Numbered from the stretch's first letter, positions 55,415 through 63,360 are shown. The stretch is 64,000 nt of DNA from Sphaerimonospora sp050942215 (GCF_050942215.1 NZ_CP192056.1:5580001-5644000), one strand, 5' to 3'. The notes: generated by a model not told the origin, from the sequence alone. Program-made: numbers and translations.

Positions 55415-56794
55415 ATGAAACGATTACTCACGGTGCTCACCAGGGCCTGCGTCGCCGTGCTGTGCGCCGCCGCGACCCTGGTCGTCGCGCACCCCGCCGC
55501 CGCGGCCACGCTGACCGAGGTGACCGGCTTCGGTTCCAATCCCGGCAACCTGCGCATGCACGTGTACGTGCCGAACAACACCCAGCAGAATCCGGCGATC
55601 GTGCTGGCCATGCACCCATGCGGCGGCTCGGGGCCGGGCTTCTACTCCTCCTCCGAGTTCGCTTCGCTGGCCGACCGGTACGGCTTCATCGTGATCTACC
55701 CGTCGGCGTCCAAGAAGATGAACTGCTTCGACAACTGGTCCGAGGCGTCCAAGGTGCGCGGTGGCCAGACCGACCCGGTGTCGCTCATGTCCATGGTGAC
55801 CTACGTCGAGCAGCAGTACCACGGCGACCCCAACCGGGTGTTCGCGACCGGCAGCTCCTCCGGCGCCATGATGACCAACGCCATGCTCGCCCTGTATCCG
55901 GAGGTGTTCAAGGCGGGTGCGGCGTTCATGGGGGTGCCGTTCACGTGCTTCCCCAACGAGGCGGCCTACCAGCCGGGCGGCAACTCCGCCCCCTGCGTCG
56001 GCAAGACCGCACAGCAGTGGGGCGACCTGGTGCGTAACGCGAACCCCTCCTACCACGGACCGTGGCCGCGTATGCAGCTGTGGCACGGCACCAACGACTT
56101 CGTCGTCTCCTACTCAGAACTTGAGGAGGAGATCAAGCAGTGGACGAACGTGCACGGCCTGAGCCAGACGCCGACCAGCACGGACACCCCGCAGTCCGGC
56201 TGGGACCGCCGCCGCTACGCCGACTCCTCCGGAACGGTGAAGGTCGAGGCCTACACCATCCAGGGCGCCGGGCACAGCCTCCCGTCGAACGGCATGGCCG
56301 CCTATGCCATCGAGTTCTTCGGCCTCACCGGCCCGGCCCCGACACCGACACCCACGCCCACCCCGACGCCCACGCCCACACCCACACCCACACCCACCCC
56401 GACACCGACACCCACACCGACACCCACACCCACGCCGACGCCCACGCCGACGCCGACGCCGTCGGGCCCGAACGGCGCCACCTGCCGCGTCGCCTATACC
56501 CCCAATTCCTGGGGCGACGGGTTCACGGCGGATATCATGATCACGAACTTCGGCTCCGCCGCCATCAACGGCTGGGCCCTCACCTGGACCTGGCCGGGCA
56601 ACCAGCGGATCACCAATGCCTGGAACACCACCGTGACCCAGTCCGGTGCCCAGGTCACCGCACGCAACGTCTACTACAACGCCACCATCCCCGCCGGAGG
56701 CAGCACCAACCTCGGCTTCCAGGGCGTCTACAGCGGTAGCAACGCCGCGCCGACCAGCTTCGCACTCAACGGAACGACCTGCACCACCGCGTAG
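55415..56794 (+). CDS. Secreted CE1/PHB-depolymerase-family esterase with CBM2
   Basis: From ATG 55415 (GAGGAGGAG upstream) the 459-residue product has a signal peptide (cleavage after HPAAA), a PHB-depolymerase/CE1 alpha/beta-hydrolase (about 30-305): oxyanion HPCGGSG, nucleophile GSSSGAMM, Asp in GTNDFVV, His in GAGHSLP. It then has a pure Pro-Thr linker of about 40 residues and a C-terminal CBM2 (CRVAYTPNSWGDGFTADIMI, WALTWTWPGNQRITNAW). Such enzymes de-acetylate or de-feruloylate xylan on cellulose-rich substrates. The linker is encoded by a 6-bp microsatellite at about 56337-56462. Confidence 0.9.
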   Translation: MKRLLTVLTRACVAVLCAAATLVVAHPAAAATLTEVTGFGSNPGNLRMHVYVPNNTQQNPAIVLAMHPCGGSGPGFYSSSEFASLADRYGFIVIYPSASKKMNCFDNWSEASKVRGGQTDPVSLMSMVTYVEQQYHGDPNRVFATGSSSGAMMTNAMLALYPEVFKAGAAFMGVPFTCFPNEAAYQPGGNSAPCVGKTAQQWGDLVRNANPSYHGPWPRMQLWHGTNDFVVSYSELEEEIKQWTNVHGLSQTPTSTDTPQSGWDRRRYADSSGTVKVEAYTIQGAGHSLPSNGMAAYAIEFFGLTGPAPTPTPTPTPTPTPTPTPTPTPTPTPTPTPTPTPTPTPTPTPSGPNGATCRVAYTPNSWGDGFTADIMITNFGSAAINGWALTWTWPGNQRITNAWNTTVTQSGAQVTARNVYYNATIPAGGSTNLGFQGVYSGSNAAPTSFALNGTTCTTA

Positions 56795-56825
56795 CTCGAG
56801 CCGTACCGGCACGGAGCCGGGAGCA

Positions 56826-56860
56826 GGGTGGTGCAGGCCCGCCTCGGGCCCGCACCACCC
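56826..56860. terminator. Bidirectional terminator between esterase and paaX-like genes
   Basis: GGGTGGTGC-a-GGCCCG-CCT-CGGGCC-c-GCACCACCC gives a 15-bp stem with one mismatch and a 3-nt loop, between convergent genes. Confidence 0.7.
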
Positions 56861-56903
56861 ACGCCGCCCGAGCAGCAGAGTGCCGGCGCCGCGGGGGCCG
56901 CCG

Positions 56904-57767
56904 TCACACGGCCAGCTCGTCCAGAACGGCGGTGGCCAGCTCGGCGGCGCGCGGTTCGTAATCCCGGGCGAGCGTGTGGAAGACCTGCTCGGCCCGGATC
57001 GCCGGCCAGTCCTCGGGCAGATGCTCGGTCGGCAGAAGGGGGTCCTGGCGGACGAGCTGCAGCCAGTCGGTGTGCAGCAGCAGCTGCCGCGCGAGGTCGT
57101 CCGGCGCGGCGGGAAGCGGCCGGGGGACGTCCCACTGGGCGAGGAACGCACCGTAACGCCGGGCGATCTGCTCCGTGTCGAACGCCTTCCTGACCAGGTC
57201 GGCCGCGTCGGTCGGCTCGAACGCCCGGGCGGTCAGGACGGTGACGCTGTCGCCCAGCTCCAGCGAGGCGAGGACGTCAGCGACCTCCTTGGTGCCCGGC
57301 GCTATCCACAGCCCGCTCTGCAGCAGGCCGAATCCGTTCCAGATGAGCCGCGACCGCAGATCGTGCCGGGTGCTGCGCCGGCTGTCCGGCAGCGAGAACC
57401 CGACGACTGTCCAGGTGCCGTCCCAGTCGCGGTTCACCGCGCCGGTCTTCCACACGCGCTCACGTCCGTCTTCGAGCACCTCCACGGCGCGCGAGGTCAG
57501 CCCGAAGTACACCTTCCGGCCCCGCCGATGGCGTACCAGCAGGTTGCGCTTCACCATACGGGCGAGCGTCGAACGTACGGCCTCCTCGGAGACGCCGAGG
57601 CGGGCGAACACGTCGATGACGCTCCCGGAGTAGACGGCGACGTCGCGGTGCAGCACATAGACGCCGAGGAAGCTGAACATCAATGACTGCGGGCGCGCGG
57701 ACGGCGCCGCCTGGTCGTCTTCGCCACCGAGAGTCACAGCAAAAGGGTAGACGCTTCCCCATGTCAT
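56904..57767 (-). CDS. PaaX-family transcriptional regulator
   Basis: The 287-residue protein has the PaaX layout: N-terminal winged helix (SLMFSFLGVYVLHRDVAVYS, GSVIDVFARLGVSEEAVRST, LARMVKRNLLVRHRRGRKVY), the central domain (DGTWTVVGFSLPDSRR, RHDLRSRLIWNGFGLLQSGL) and a PaaX C-terminal domain (RQLLLHTDWLQLVRQDPLLP). PaaX represses phenylacetate catabolism and binds phenylacetyl-CoA; no paa genes are nearby, so this member may have another target. A GTG at 57737 is an alternative start. Confidence 0.88.
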   Translation of the reverse strand: MTWGSVYPFAVTLGGEDDQAAPSARPQSLMFSFLGVYVLHRDVAVYSGSVIDVFARLGVSEEAVRSTLARMVKRNLLVRHRRGRKVYFGLTSRAVEVLEDGRERVWKTGAVNRDWDGTWTVVGFSLPDSRRSTRHDLRSRLIWNGFGLLQSGLWIAPGTKEVADVLASLELGDSVTVLTARAFEPTDAADLVRKAFDTEQIARRYGAFLAQWDVPRPLPAAPDDLARQLLLHTDWLQLVRQDPLLPTEHLPEDWPAIRAEQVFHTLARDYEPRAAELATAVLDELAV

Positions 57768-57783
57768 CCAGAACTTTGACGTC

Positions 57784-57799
57784 CGTCACGTAAGTGACG
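57784..57799. promoter_or_regulatory. Palindrome upstream of the paaX-like gene
   Basis: CGTCAC-GTAA-GTGACG is a perfect 6-bp inverted repeat 17-32 bp before the start, with a partial further half (GACGTCACG) at 57810-57818. It is probably an autoregulatory site. Confidence 0.55.
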
Positions 57800-57970
57800 C
57801 ATATCTGACGACGTCACGATCACCAGCGTGCGGCGTAGCTCGATCTGGACCGTGCGTAGCAGGACCTCCCCACGGGCACTCCCTGCGCCGTCCGTTCAGC
57901 TCCAGTAGCCCCGATCGGGAAGCCCCACCCGGGTGTCAGCCTCCATGACCACCCCGAGCCGCGGGTACGG

Positions 57971-58612
57971 CTACCGCGAGCGCAGTACGGCACCGGCGAC
58001 CGTGTCGACGTACCATCGCTGGTACTGCTCCGGCCGCCACCCGCGCCGGCGTACGAGCCAGTCATAGTTGCGCACGTCCATCGCGAGCCAGAGAACGTCC
58101 GCGACCCGATCCCGATCTAGGCCGTCGGCGACCTCGCCTGTGGCCACCAGGTCCGCGGCGAACATCAGCATCCCCTGACGGCGGTCCTCGACGTTCTTGT
58201 GCCAGATCTCGGCGGCGTCGGGATCGGCCGCCGCGGCTCCGGCGAGGGCGATGAGCACATCGGCCTGGCGGGCCTGGACCTCGACGAGATGCCGGGCGTA
58301 CCTGGCGAGCTTGGCAAGGGCGGTGGGCTCGGCGCGGATCTCGGCGGCGAACGGCCGATCGGACATCGCGACCGGCTCGTCGTCGCCGGTGATGGTGACA
58401 TCGATGAGCTCGGACAGGAGTCGACGCTTGCCTCCGAACACGGCATACACCGTCTGGACCGCCACGCCCGCCTCAGCCGCGATCGCAGTGACGGGTGTCG
58501 CCGCGTATCCCGGGTCGACGAACAGCTTGGCGGCCGCGGCGAGAATCGCCTGCCGCGTCTGCCGGGCTTGCCGCCTCCGATGGTCGGATTCGTAAGACCG
58601 CTTGACAACCAC
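57971..58612 (-). CDS. TetR-family regulator
   Basis: From GTG 58612 the 213-residue protein has the TetR helix-turn-helix: RQTRQAILAAAAKLFVDPGY, AATPVTAIAAEAGVAVQTVY and AVFGGKRRLLSELIDVT. The ligand domain ends in WLVRRRGWRPEQYQRWYVDT. The start is chosen at VVVKRSYESDHRRR because it clears the operator; the longer frame up to 58759 is antisense to the next gene. A 12-bp inverted repeat separates it from the divergent gene pair it should control. Confidence 0.88.
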   Translation of the reverse strand: MVVKRSYESDHRRRQARQTRQAILAAAAKLFVDPGYAATPVTAIAAEAGVAVQTVYAVFGGKRRLLSELIDVTITGDDEPVAMSDRPFAAEIRAEPTALAKLARYARHLVEVQARQADVLIALAGAAAADPDAAEIWHKNVEDRRQGMLMFAADLVATGEVADGLDRDRVADVLWLAMDVRNYDWLVRRRGWRPEQYQRWYVDTVAGAVLRSR

Positions 58613-58627
58613 ACGCTCAGTGTAGTG

Positions 58628-58662
58628 CTCTATTGGATATATACAGGCTCTATCCAATAGAG
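58628..58662. promoter_or_regulatory. Strong TetR operator with 12-bp perfect arms
   Basis: CTCTATTGGATA (58628-58639) and TATCCAATAGAG (58651-58662) are exact inverse complements with an 11-bp spacer. It fills the 53-bp divergent region and runs up to the Shine-Dalgarno of the plus-strand gene, so binding would block both promoters. Confidence 0.85.
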
Positions 58663-58665
58663 GTG

Positions 58666-58968
58666 ATGGACATGCCGTTCGGCGTCGTGCAGGACATGCC
58701 AGGGGTGAGCGAGGAGGACTACCGCATGGTGGAAAAACACCTTGGCCCCAACCGTCCACCCGGTCTCGTGGCCCACGTGGCCGGTCCCACGTCGGAGGGC
58801 TGGCGGGTCGTCAACATCTGGGAGGACGAGACGGCCTTCCGGCGGTTCCAGTCGGAGCGGTTGATGCGTGCCGCCGGCCTCGCCGCGGAAGAGGAGGGTT
58901 TCCCCGCCCACCTGGCCGCCCGGTTCCGCGTGCTGACGGTGGACGGCGCGGAGATGCCGTTCCGATGA
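58666..58968 (+). CDS. Small ABM/dimeric barrel-like protein, unknown
   Basis: The 100-residue protein (ATG 58666, AGAGGTG upstream) reads FGVVQDMPGVSEEDYRMVEK, PGLVAHVAGPTSEGWRVVNI and WEDETAFRRFQSERLMRAAG, the pattern of a small ferredoxin-like alpha/beta barrel monomer as in antibiotic-biosynthesis monooxygenase or similar stress proteins. No catalytic residue is evident. It overlaps the following methyltransferase by four bases (ATGA), and both lie behind the TetR operator. Confidence 0.65.
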   Translation: MDMPFGVVQDMPGVSEEDYRMVEKHLGPNRPPGLVAHVAGPTSEGWRVVNIWEDETAFRRFQSERLMRAAGLAAEEEGFPAHLAARFRVLTVDGAEMPFR

Positions 58969-59843
58969 CCGGAACCGCCGCGGCGCGTGCACGCGGCCTC
59001 GAGTTCTGGACCCAGGCAGCGCCCGGATGGATCCGGCATGCCGACCACCAGGATGAGTTCGGCCGCCCTCTGGGCGCGGCGGCGATGACCTGGTTGCGGC
59101 CCGCGCCGGGAGAGCGCGTCCTCGACGTCGGGTGCGGCGTCGGGGGCACGACGGCCGAACTCGCCGCCCGAGTCGCACCGGGCGGCGAAGCGGTCGGCAT
59201 CGACCTCGCTCAGCCCATGGTGGACGCGGCGCGGACCCGATTCGCCACCGTGGCAAACCTCCGCTTCGAGGTGTGCGACATCGAGATGGTCGACGCCGTG
59301 CCCGGCGCACCGTTCGACGCGGTCTTCTCGCGCATGGCCCTGATGCTGCCGGCCGATCCCGTCGCCGGTTGCGCCGGCATCCTCCGATGCCTGCGCCCCG
59401 GCGGGCGGTTGGCGGCGACCGTCTTCCGCGACAGCGCCGCGAATCCGTGGCTGGCGGCCGCCTTGCTCGGCGCCGCCGCACACGTCGGGCCGTTGCCCGC
59501 GCTGCCGGTGGGCGACGACCCCGGCCCGTTCGCGTTCGCGGACGCGGCACGGCCGCTGCGCATTCTCGCCACCGCCGGGTTCGAACAGATCTCCGTCCAG
59601 GCGCGCGATGTCACGCTGCCGGCTCCGGAGGACCCGGCAGCGGTGGCCGAGTCGCTCATCGAGGTGGGTCCGGCCGGGGCGGCGTACCGGGCGGCGTCAG
59701 CCGACGAACGAGCACGGGCCCGCCGGGGCGCCGCAAGGTTGCTGGAACGCTTCCGCGAGCCCGGTACGGGTTACCGGTTTCCGGCCGGTATCTGGCTGAT
59801 CACGGCCACCCGCCCGATCTCGTCGGCCGCAGGAGACATCTGA
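58965..59843 (+). CDS. Class I SAM-dependent methyltransferase
   Basis: The 292-residue protein has a Rossmann SAM-binding core: RVLDVGCGVGGTTAELAARV (motif I), AVGIDLAQPMVDAARTRF (motif II), ICDIEM-type acidic loop (CDIEMVDAVPGAPFDAVFSR) and CLRPGGRLAATVFRD. It starts in the stop of the preceding gene, so the two are co-translated. It is probably a small-molecule methyltransferase; a TetR-controlled methyltransferase plus dimeric barrel suggests detoxification or secondary metabolism. Confidence 0.88.
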   Translation: MTGTAAARARGLEFWTQAAPGWIRHADHQDEFGRPLGAAAMTWLRPAPGERVLDVGCGVGGTTAELAARVAPGGEAVGIDLAQPMVDAARTRFATVANLRFEVCDIEMVDAVPGAPFDAVFSRMALMLPADPVAGCAGILRCLRPGGRLAATVFRDSAANPWLAAALLGAAAHVGPLPALPVGDDPGPFAFADAARPLRILATAGFEQISVQARDVTLPAPEDPAAVAESLIEVGPAGAAYRAASADERARARRGAARLLERFREPGTGYRFPAGIWLITATRPISSAAGDI

Positions 59844-59873
59844 GCGCTCAAGCTGTACAGGCCTTCCGGGCTG

Positions 59874-60281
59874 TCAGGCGTCAAGCACCGCGTCCGCCGC
59901 GGGCTCCGCCTCCGGCTGGGGATCCTCGGCGGACGCGTCGGGGTGGGCCGCGATGAACCGCTCGACGACCTCGTCGGGGACCTTTCCCCGAGCCGGGACC
60001 TCCACCCCCTGTTCACGGGCCCACTCGCGGACATCGGTGAACGTGTAGCCCCGCAAACGGGGGGAGGTGTCGGCGGCCTTCTTCGACCGCGAGGCCTGCC
60101 TCACCTCGCGGGAGTTCTCCAAGATCCTGTCGAGGAACGCGAGGGCCTCGTTCAGCCGCTGATGGTTGGCGTCGGACAGGTCGATGGCGAAGGTCCGGTT
60201 CAGCAGCGGGAACTCCCGTCTCGCCACATCATCGCCCTCGGAGAGGTCGAGATCGTCCACCAGTATCACCTTCTGCGCCAC
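59874..60281 (-). CDS. lsr2: Lsr2-family nucleoid-associated protein, short variant
   Basis: The 135-residue protein has an Lsr2-like dimerisation half (MAQKVILVDDLDLSEGDDVA, FAIDLSDANHQRLNEALAFL) and a C-terminal DNA-binding half (YTFTDVREWAREQGVEVPAR, GKVPDEVVERFIAAH). The AT-hook-like RGR of classical Lsr2 reads ARGK here, and the N-terminal beta-sheet differs from the usual KVQVLLVDDIDG type. It ends in an acidic Pro/Glu/Ala tail. Lsr2 silences AT-rich foreign DNA; this is likely an accessory paralogue. Confidence 0.85.
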   Translation of the reverse strand: MAQKVILVDDLDLSEGDDVARREFPLLNRTFAIDLSDANHQRLNEALAFLDRILENSREVRQASRSKKAADTSPRLRGYTFTDVREWAREQGVEVPARGKVPDEVVERFIAAHPDASAEDPQPEAEPAADAVLDA

Positions 60282-60420
60282 GTGCAGCCCTTTCCAGGTA
60301 GATCATCTCCTGCTTGGACCGTGGCATCCTACTCGTGTCCACCGACAGAAACGGGTCATCGACCTGGCCACGGCGACGGCGTGCCCTCGGCCGTCAACGG
60401 GCTCCGTCGAACGGCTCGGC

Positions 60421-60765
60421 TCACTCCTCCGGCTTGGGGTGGGAGGCGACCAGCTCGGTGTCGACTCCGACGGGGCCGAGCTTGGTCGCACCGCCGGGCG
60501 AGCCCAGCGGCGCTTCGCGGCCGGGCAGCGTTTCGGCGAAGAACCGCGCGTTGTCCTGCACGTACGGCTGATAGGCCGTGGGCAGGTCGTCCTCGTAGTA
60601 GATGGCCTCCACCGGGCACACCGGCTCGCACGCCCCGCAGTCGACGCACTCGTCCGGATGGATGTACAGGGAGCGCTCCCCCTCGTAGATGCAGTCGACG
60701 GGGCACTCCTCGACACAGGCCCGGTCCATCACGTCGATGCACGGTTCGCCGATCACGTACGTCAC
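60421..60765 (-). CDS. fdxA: 7Fe ferredoxin (FdxA type)
   Basis: The 114-residue ferredoxin has eight Cys: C9, C17, C21 and C25 (CVEECPVDC) and C40, C43, C46 and C50 (CVDCGACEPVC), giving one 3Fe-4S and one 4Fe-4S cluster as in actinomycete FdxA. PVEAIYYEDDLP and the C-terminal extension are typical. It shuttles electrons to P450s or other oxidoreductases. It is divergent from the DUF2249 gene. A hairpin TCGGGG/CCCCGA (60781-60799) lies in its leader. Confidence 0.93.
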   Translation of the reverse strand: MTYVIGEPCIDVMDRACVEECPVDCIYEGERSLYIHPDECVDCGACEPVCPVEAIYYEDDLPTAYQPYVQDNARFFAETLPGREAPLGSPGGATKLGPVGVDTELVASHPKPEE

Positions 60766-60917
60766 GGCACACCTCCTCGATCGGGGTCGTTGTCCCCGAT
60801 GCTATTTTGCACTAGCGTGCTCGTATAAACAAACCTGATTGGTGAATATCGACGATCAGGCCGGGTCGAGGCGGAAAGCGCCCGGACGACCCGATCGGCC
60901 ATCCAGAGGAGACCACC

Positions 60918-61175
60918 ATGGCAACCCAGGACCGCGAACTCGACGTGCGCAGCGAGGCCCCCGCCCGCCGCCACGACCTCATCTTCGAGACCTACACCGC
61001 ACTGAGCGCGGGAGAGGGCTTCGTGCTCGTCAACGACCACGACCCCAAGCCGCTCTACTACCAGTTCGCCGCAGAGCACACCGGGCAGTTCAGCTGGGAC
61101 TACCTCGAGCAGGGGCCCGAGACCTGGCGGGTGCGGATCGGTCGCACAGCGAACTCGAACGGCGCCGCCGGCTGA
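60918..61175 (+). CDS. DUF2249-domain protein
   Basis: The 85-residue protein has the DUF2249 pattern: DVRSEAPARRHDLIFETYTA, LSAGEGFVLVNDHDPKPLYY and WDYLEQGPETWRVRIGR. AGAGGAG is upstream of ATG 60918. DUF2249 proteins occur with hemerythrins and nitrogen-oxide or redox genes; the function is not established. Here it lies beside FdxA, and OsmC is convergent. Confidence 0.88.
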   Translation: MATQDRELDVRSEAPARRHDLIFETYTALSAGEGFVLVNDHDPKPLYYQFAAEHTGQFSWDYLEQGPETWRVRIGRTANSNGAAG

Positions 61176-61209
61176 GGAGGGCTCCCGGCCACCCGGCCGC
61201 GGGGTGAAG

Positions 61210-61258
61210 AGGCCGGCGGGCATCGGTCGCGGATCGCGTGACCGATGCCCGCCGGCCT
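61210..61258. terminator. Bidirectional terminator, 19-bp perfect stem
   Basis: Arms at 61210-61228 and 61240-61258 are perfectly complementary over 19 bases (AGGCCGGCGGGCATCGGTC) with an 11-nt loop, followed by TTTCT on the plus strand and TCTTC on the minus strand. It separates convergent DUF2249 and OsmC genes. Confidence 0.92.
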
Positions 61259-61289
61259 TTCTGCCCTGATCACGATGAACGGGGACGGA

Positions 61290-61730
61290 TCATTCCGATT
61301 CGAGCTCCGCCTCGACGGTGATCTTCGCTCCGGCGAACAGCCTGGACACCGGGCACAGCCCCGCCGCCTCGTCCACCACCTTGCTGAAGGCGTCGGCGTC
61401 GAGGTCCGGCACCCGCCCCCTGACCTTGAGGGCCGAGGACACGATGGTGGGCACCCCGTCCACCTCGTCGAGGGTCACGGTGGCGGCCACGGTGAGCCGC
61501 TCGGGCGTCGCCTTCTGCTCACCCAGTTTGAGTGCGAGCGCCATGGCGAAGCAGGAGGAGTGCGCCGAGGCGGCCAACTCCTCCGGGCTCGTCAGCCCGT
61601 CCGGACTCTCCGTACGGGACGCCCACGTCACGGGCAGCTCGATGGCCCCGCTCGCTCCGTTCACCTTCCCGCGACCACGGGCCAGCGAGCCCTCCCAGGT
61701 GGTCTCCGCCGTACGCTCCGCTATCGCCAT
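61290..61730 (-). CDS. osmC: OsmC-family peroxiredoxin
   Basis: From ATG 61730 the 146-residue protein has the OsmC layout: AIAERTAETTWEGSLARGRG, TSPEELAASAHSSCFAMALA (first catalytic Cys) and VVDEAAGLCPVSRLFAGAKI (second Cys), with GKVNGASGAIELPVTWASRT between. OsmC reduces organic hydroperoxides. A longer frame to 61868 crosses the promoter. It is divergent from a regulator with a Cys cluster. Confidence 0.93.
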   Translation of the reverse strand: MAIAERTAETTWEGSLARGRGKVNGASGAIELPVTWASRTESPDGLTSPEELAASAHSSCFAMALALKLGEQKATPERLTVAATVTLDEVDGVPTIVSSALKVRGRVPDLDADAFSKVVDEAAGLCPVSRLFAGAKITVEAELESE

Positions 61731-61841
61731 CACTGCCTCCACGTGCCGTTTCCCGAACAACCGGACGACGCCCACGCCCGCGTGGTGCCGGACGTCGAGA
61801 AGGCGGTCGGCACCGGTCACTTCTGTTCTGTCGTTGACATT

Positions 61842-61863
61842 TTTACAGTAGTAATCATGTAAA
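61842..61863. promoter_or_regulatory. Palindrome in the osmC/regulator intergenic region
   Basis: TTTACA-N10-TGTAAA (61842-61863) lies 112-133 bp from the osmC start and 89 bp before the regulator. A TTGACA at 61834-61839 is adjacent. It is an operator candidate for the divergent regulator. TAAAAT (61940-61945) six bases before ATG 61952 suggests a leaderless regulator mRNA. Confidence 0.5.
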
Positions 61864-61951
61864 CTCAACGATCGTCCGGCGTGCAGATCTCAGCCCGAAA
61901 CGGCGTTCGCGATCATATGGTTTCCACCAATAACTTGTGTAAAATGGCCGG

Positions 61952-62644
61952 ATGGACGCTCGCAAGGTGACTCGCCCCGACCCCGGAGGGGTGCCGGCGC
62001 TGAATGAGAGCCGCTCCCACGTGCTCGCCGCGCTGCAGGAGGCCGCCAGGCCACTGTCCGCCGGCGAGGTCGCCAAGCGCGTGCGCCTCCATGCCAACAC
62101 GGCCCGCTTCCACCTGGACGCCCTGGTCGAGGGAGGTCTGGCCGAGCGGAACGTCGAAGACCGCGAGCAACCGGGCCGCCCGCGCATCCTCTACACCGCC
62201 AGGCCGGGCAGCGCCCACACCGGACGGCGCAGCTACCGGCTGCTCGCCGAGATCCTAGCCGGTTCGCTGGCAGCGGAGACGCCCCAACCCGCCCAGGCCG
62301 CCCTGCGTGCCGGACGTGCCTGGGGCCGCTACCTCGCGGACCGGCCGCCGCCGTTCCGGCGGCTCGACGTCGACAGCGCCACCCGGCAGCTGGTGCGCAT
62401 GCTCGACGACATCGGCTTCGCCCCGGAGCCCACCGACCACGGCCGGAAGGTGCTGCTGCACCACTGCCCGTTCCGGGAGACCGCCGAGGAGCATCAAGAG
62501 GTGGTGTGCTCGATCCACCTCGGGCTCATACAGGGTCTGCTGGCCGAGCTGGGCGCGCCGGTGGAGGCCGAACGCCTCGACCCGTTCGTCGAGCCCGGCC
62601 TGTGCATCGCCCACCTCGCCCCCAAGACGTCCCCCGAGCCATAG
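61952..62644 (+). CDS. SufR-like winged-helix regulator with C-terminal Cys cluster
   Basis: The 230-residue protein has an N-terminal ArsR/DeoR-like winged helix (ESRSHVLAALQEAARPLSAG, EVAKRVRLHANTARFHLDAL, VEGGLAERNVEDREQPGRPR) and a C-terminal domain with Cys and His spaced like SufR-type Fe-S regulators: HHCPFRETAEEHQEVVCSIH and EPGLCIAHLAP. In that family the cysteines hold a 4Fe-4S or 2Fe-2S cluster that tunes DNA binding to redox or iron. It is divergent from osmC, its likely target. Confidence 0.82.
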   Translation: MDARKVTRPDPGGVPALNESRSHVLAALQEAARPLSAGEVAKRVRLHANTARFHLDALVEGGLAERNVEDREQPGRPRILYTARPGSAHTGRRSYRLLAEILAGSLAAETPQPAQAALRAGRAWGRYLADRPPPFRRLDVDSATRQLVRMLDDIGFAPEPTDHGRKVLLHHCPFRETAEEHQEVVCSIHLGLIQGLLAELGAPVEAERLDPFVEPGLCIAHLAPKTSPEP

Positions 62645-62884
62645 CGCGAGGCCGTCGGGCCCGCCGATGAAGCCCACACGACGGATGGCGAATGCGGCGG
62701 CGTGCGGGACACGCCGATCTACCGGCGGGCGTCCCCGGCCAGGCCAGCGGACATCGTGATCGTCCTTCCCCGGAACGGCGGGTCAGCAGCGCCCGCACCG
62801 GTTCCGGGCACAGCGCCCGGGTCGAACCTACAGGCGGCGCCGGTGCGGGAGCGCGGCGTCAGTCCTTCGGCTGCGGGCCGATTT

Positions 62885-62909
62885 ATGTAACCGCTATAAC
62901 TGGTTACAT
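62885..62909 (+). promoter_or_regulatory. Operator spanning the -10 and start codon of the VOC gene
   Basis: ATGTAACC (62885-62892) and GGTTACAT (62902-62909) form a perfect 8-bp inverted repeat with a 9-bp spacer containing TATAAC (-10, 62895-62900). The ATG start at 62908 lies within the right arm. Confidence 0.75.
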
Positions 62910-63360
62910 GGCACTGGGCTGGAAACTGGTCGTCGACAGCGCGAACGCGCCCGTCCTCGCGGACTTCTGGGCCGCGGCGTTGGACTACGAGGTGGAAGAT
63001 CCGAGCGCGCTCATCGAGCGGCTGCTGGCCGCCGGTCATGTCGACGAAGAGGCGATCATCGAGCATCGCGGTCGCGAGCTCTTCCGCGGATACTCCGCGA
63101 TCCGGCATCCGGAGGATCCGTACGACGAGGTCAGCGGCGTCGGCCACGGGCGGCGGCTGCTCTTCCAGGATGTGCCCGAGGGAAAGTCCGGCAAGAATCG
63201 CCTGCACATCGACGTCCACGGCGAGCCCGGTGGTCTCGACAAGCTGGTGACCCGGCTGGAAGGCCTGGGCGCGACCCGCCTGCGCGAGGTGGACAGGGGG
63301 CAGGCCGGGCACTGGTGGATCATGCAGGATCCGGAGGGCAACGAGTTCTGCGTGGCGTAG
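62908..63360 (+). CDS. VOC-family (glyoxalase/dioxygenase superfamily) protein
   Basis: The 150-residue protein begins MALGWKLVVDSANAPVLADF, WAAALDYEVED, and ends HWWIMQDPEGNEFCVA, the start and end of a two-module VOC fold; KNRLHIDVHGEPGGLDKLVT lies in the second module. There is no Shine-Dalgarno: ATG sits at the predicted transcription start, so the mRNA is probably leaderless. VOC proteins of this type often bind or inactivate small toxic compounds. No regulator gene is adjacent to match the operator. Confidence 0.85.
   Translation: MALGWKLVVDSANAPVLADFWAAALDYEVEDPSALIERLLAAGHVDEEAIIEHRGRELFRGYSAIRHPEDPYDEVSGVGHGRRLLFQDVPEGKSGKNRLHIDVHGEPGGLDKLVTRLEGLGATRLREVDRGQAGHWWIMQDPEGNEFCVA

Noticed and set aside
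56337..56462. CRISPR-like or regulatory 6-bp repeat array
   Set aside because: It is in frame and encodes the Pro-Thr linker between the esterase and CBM2.
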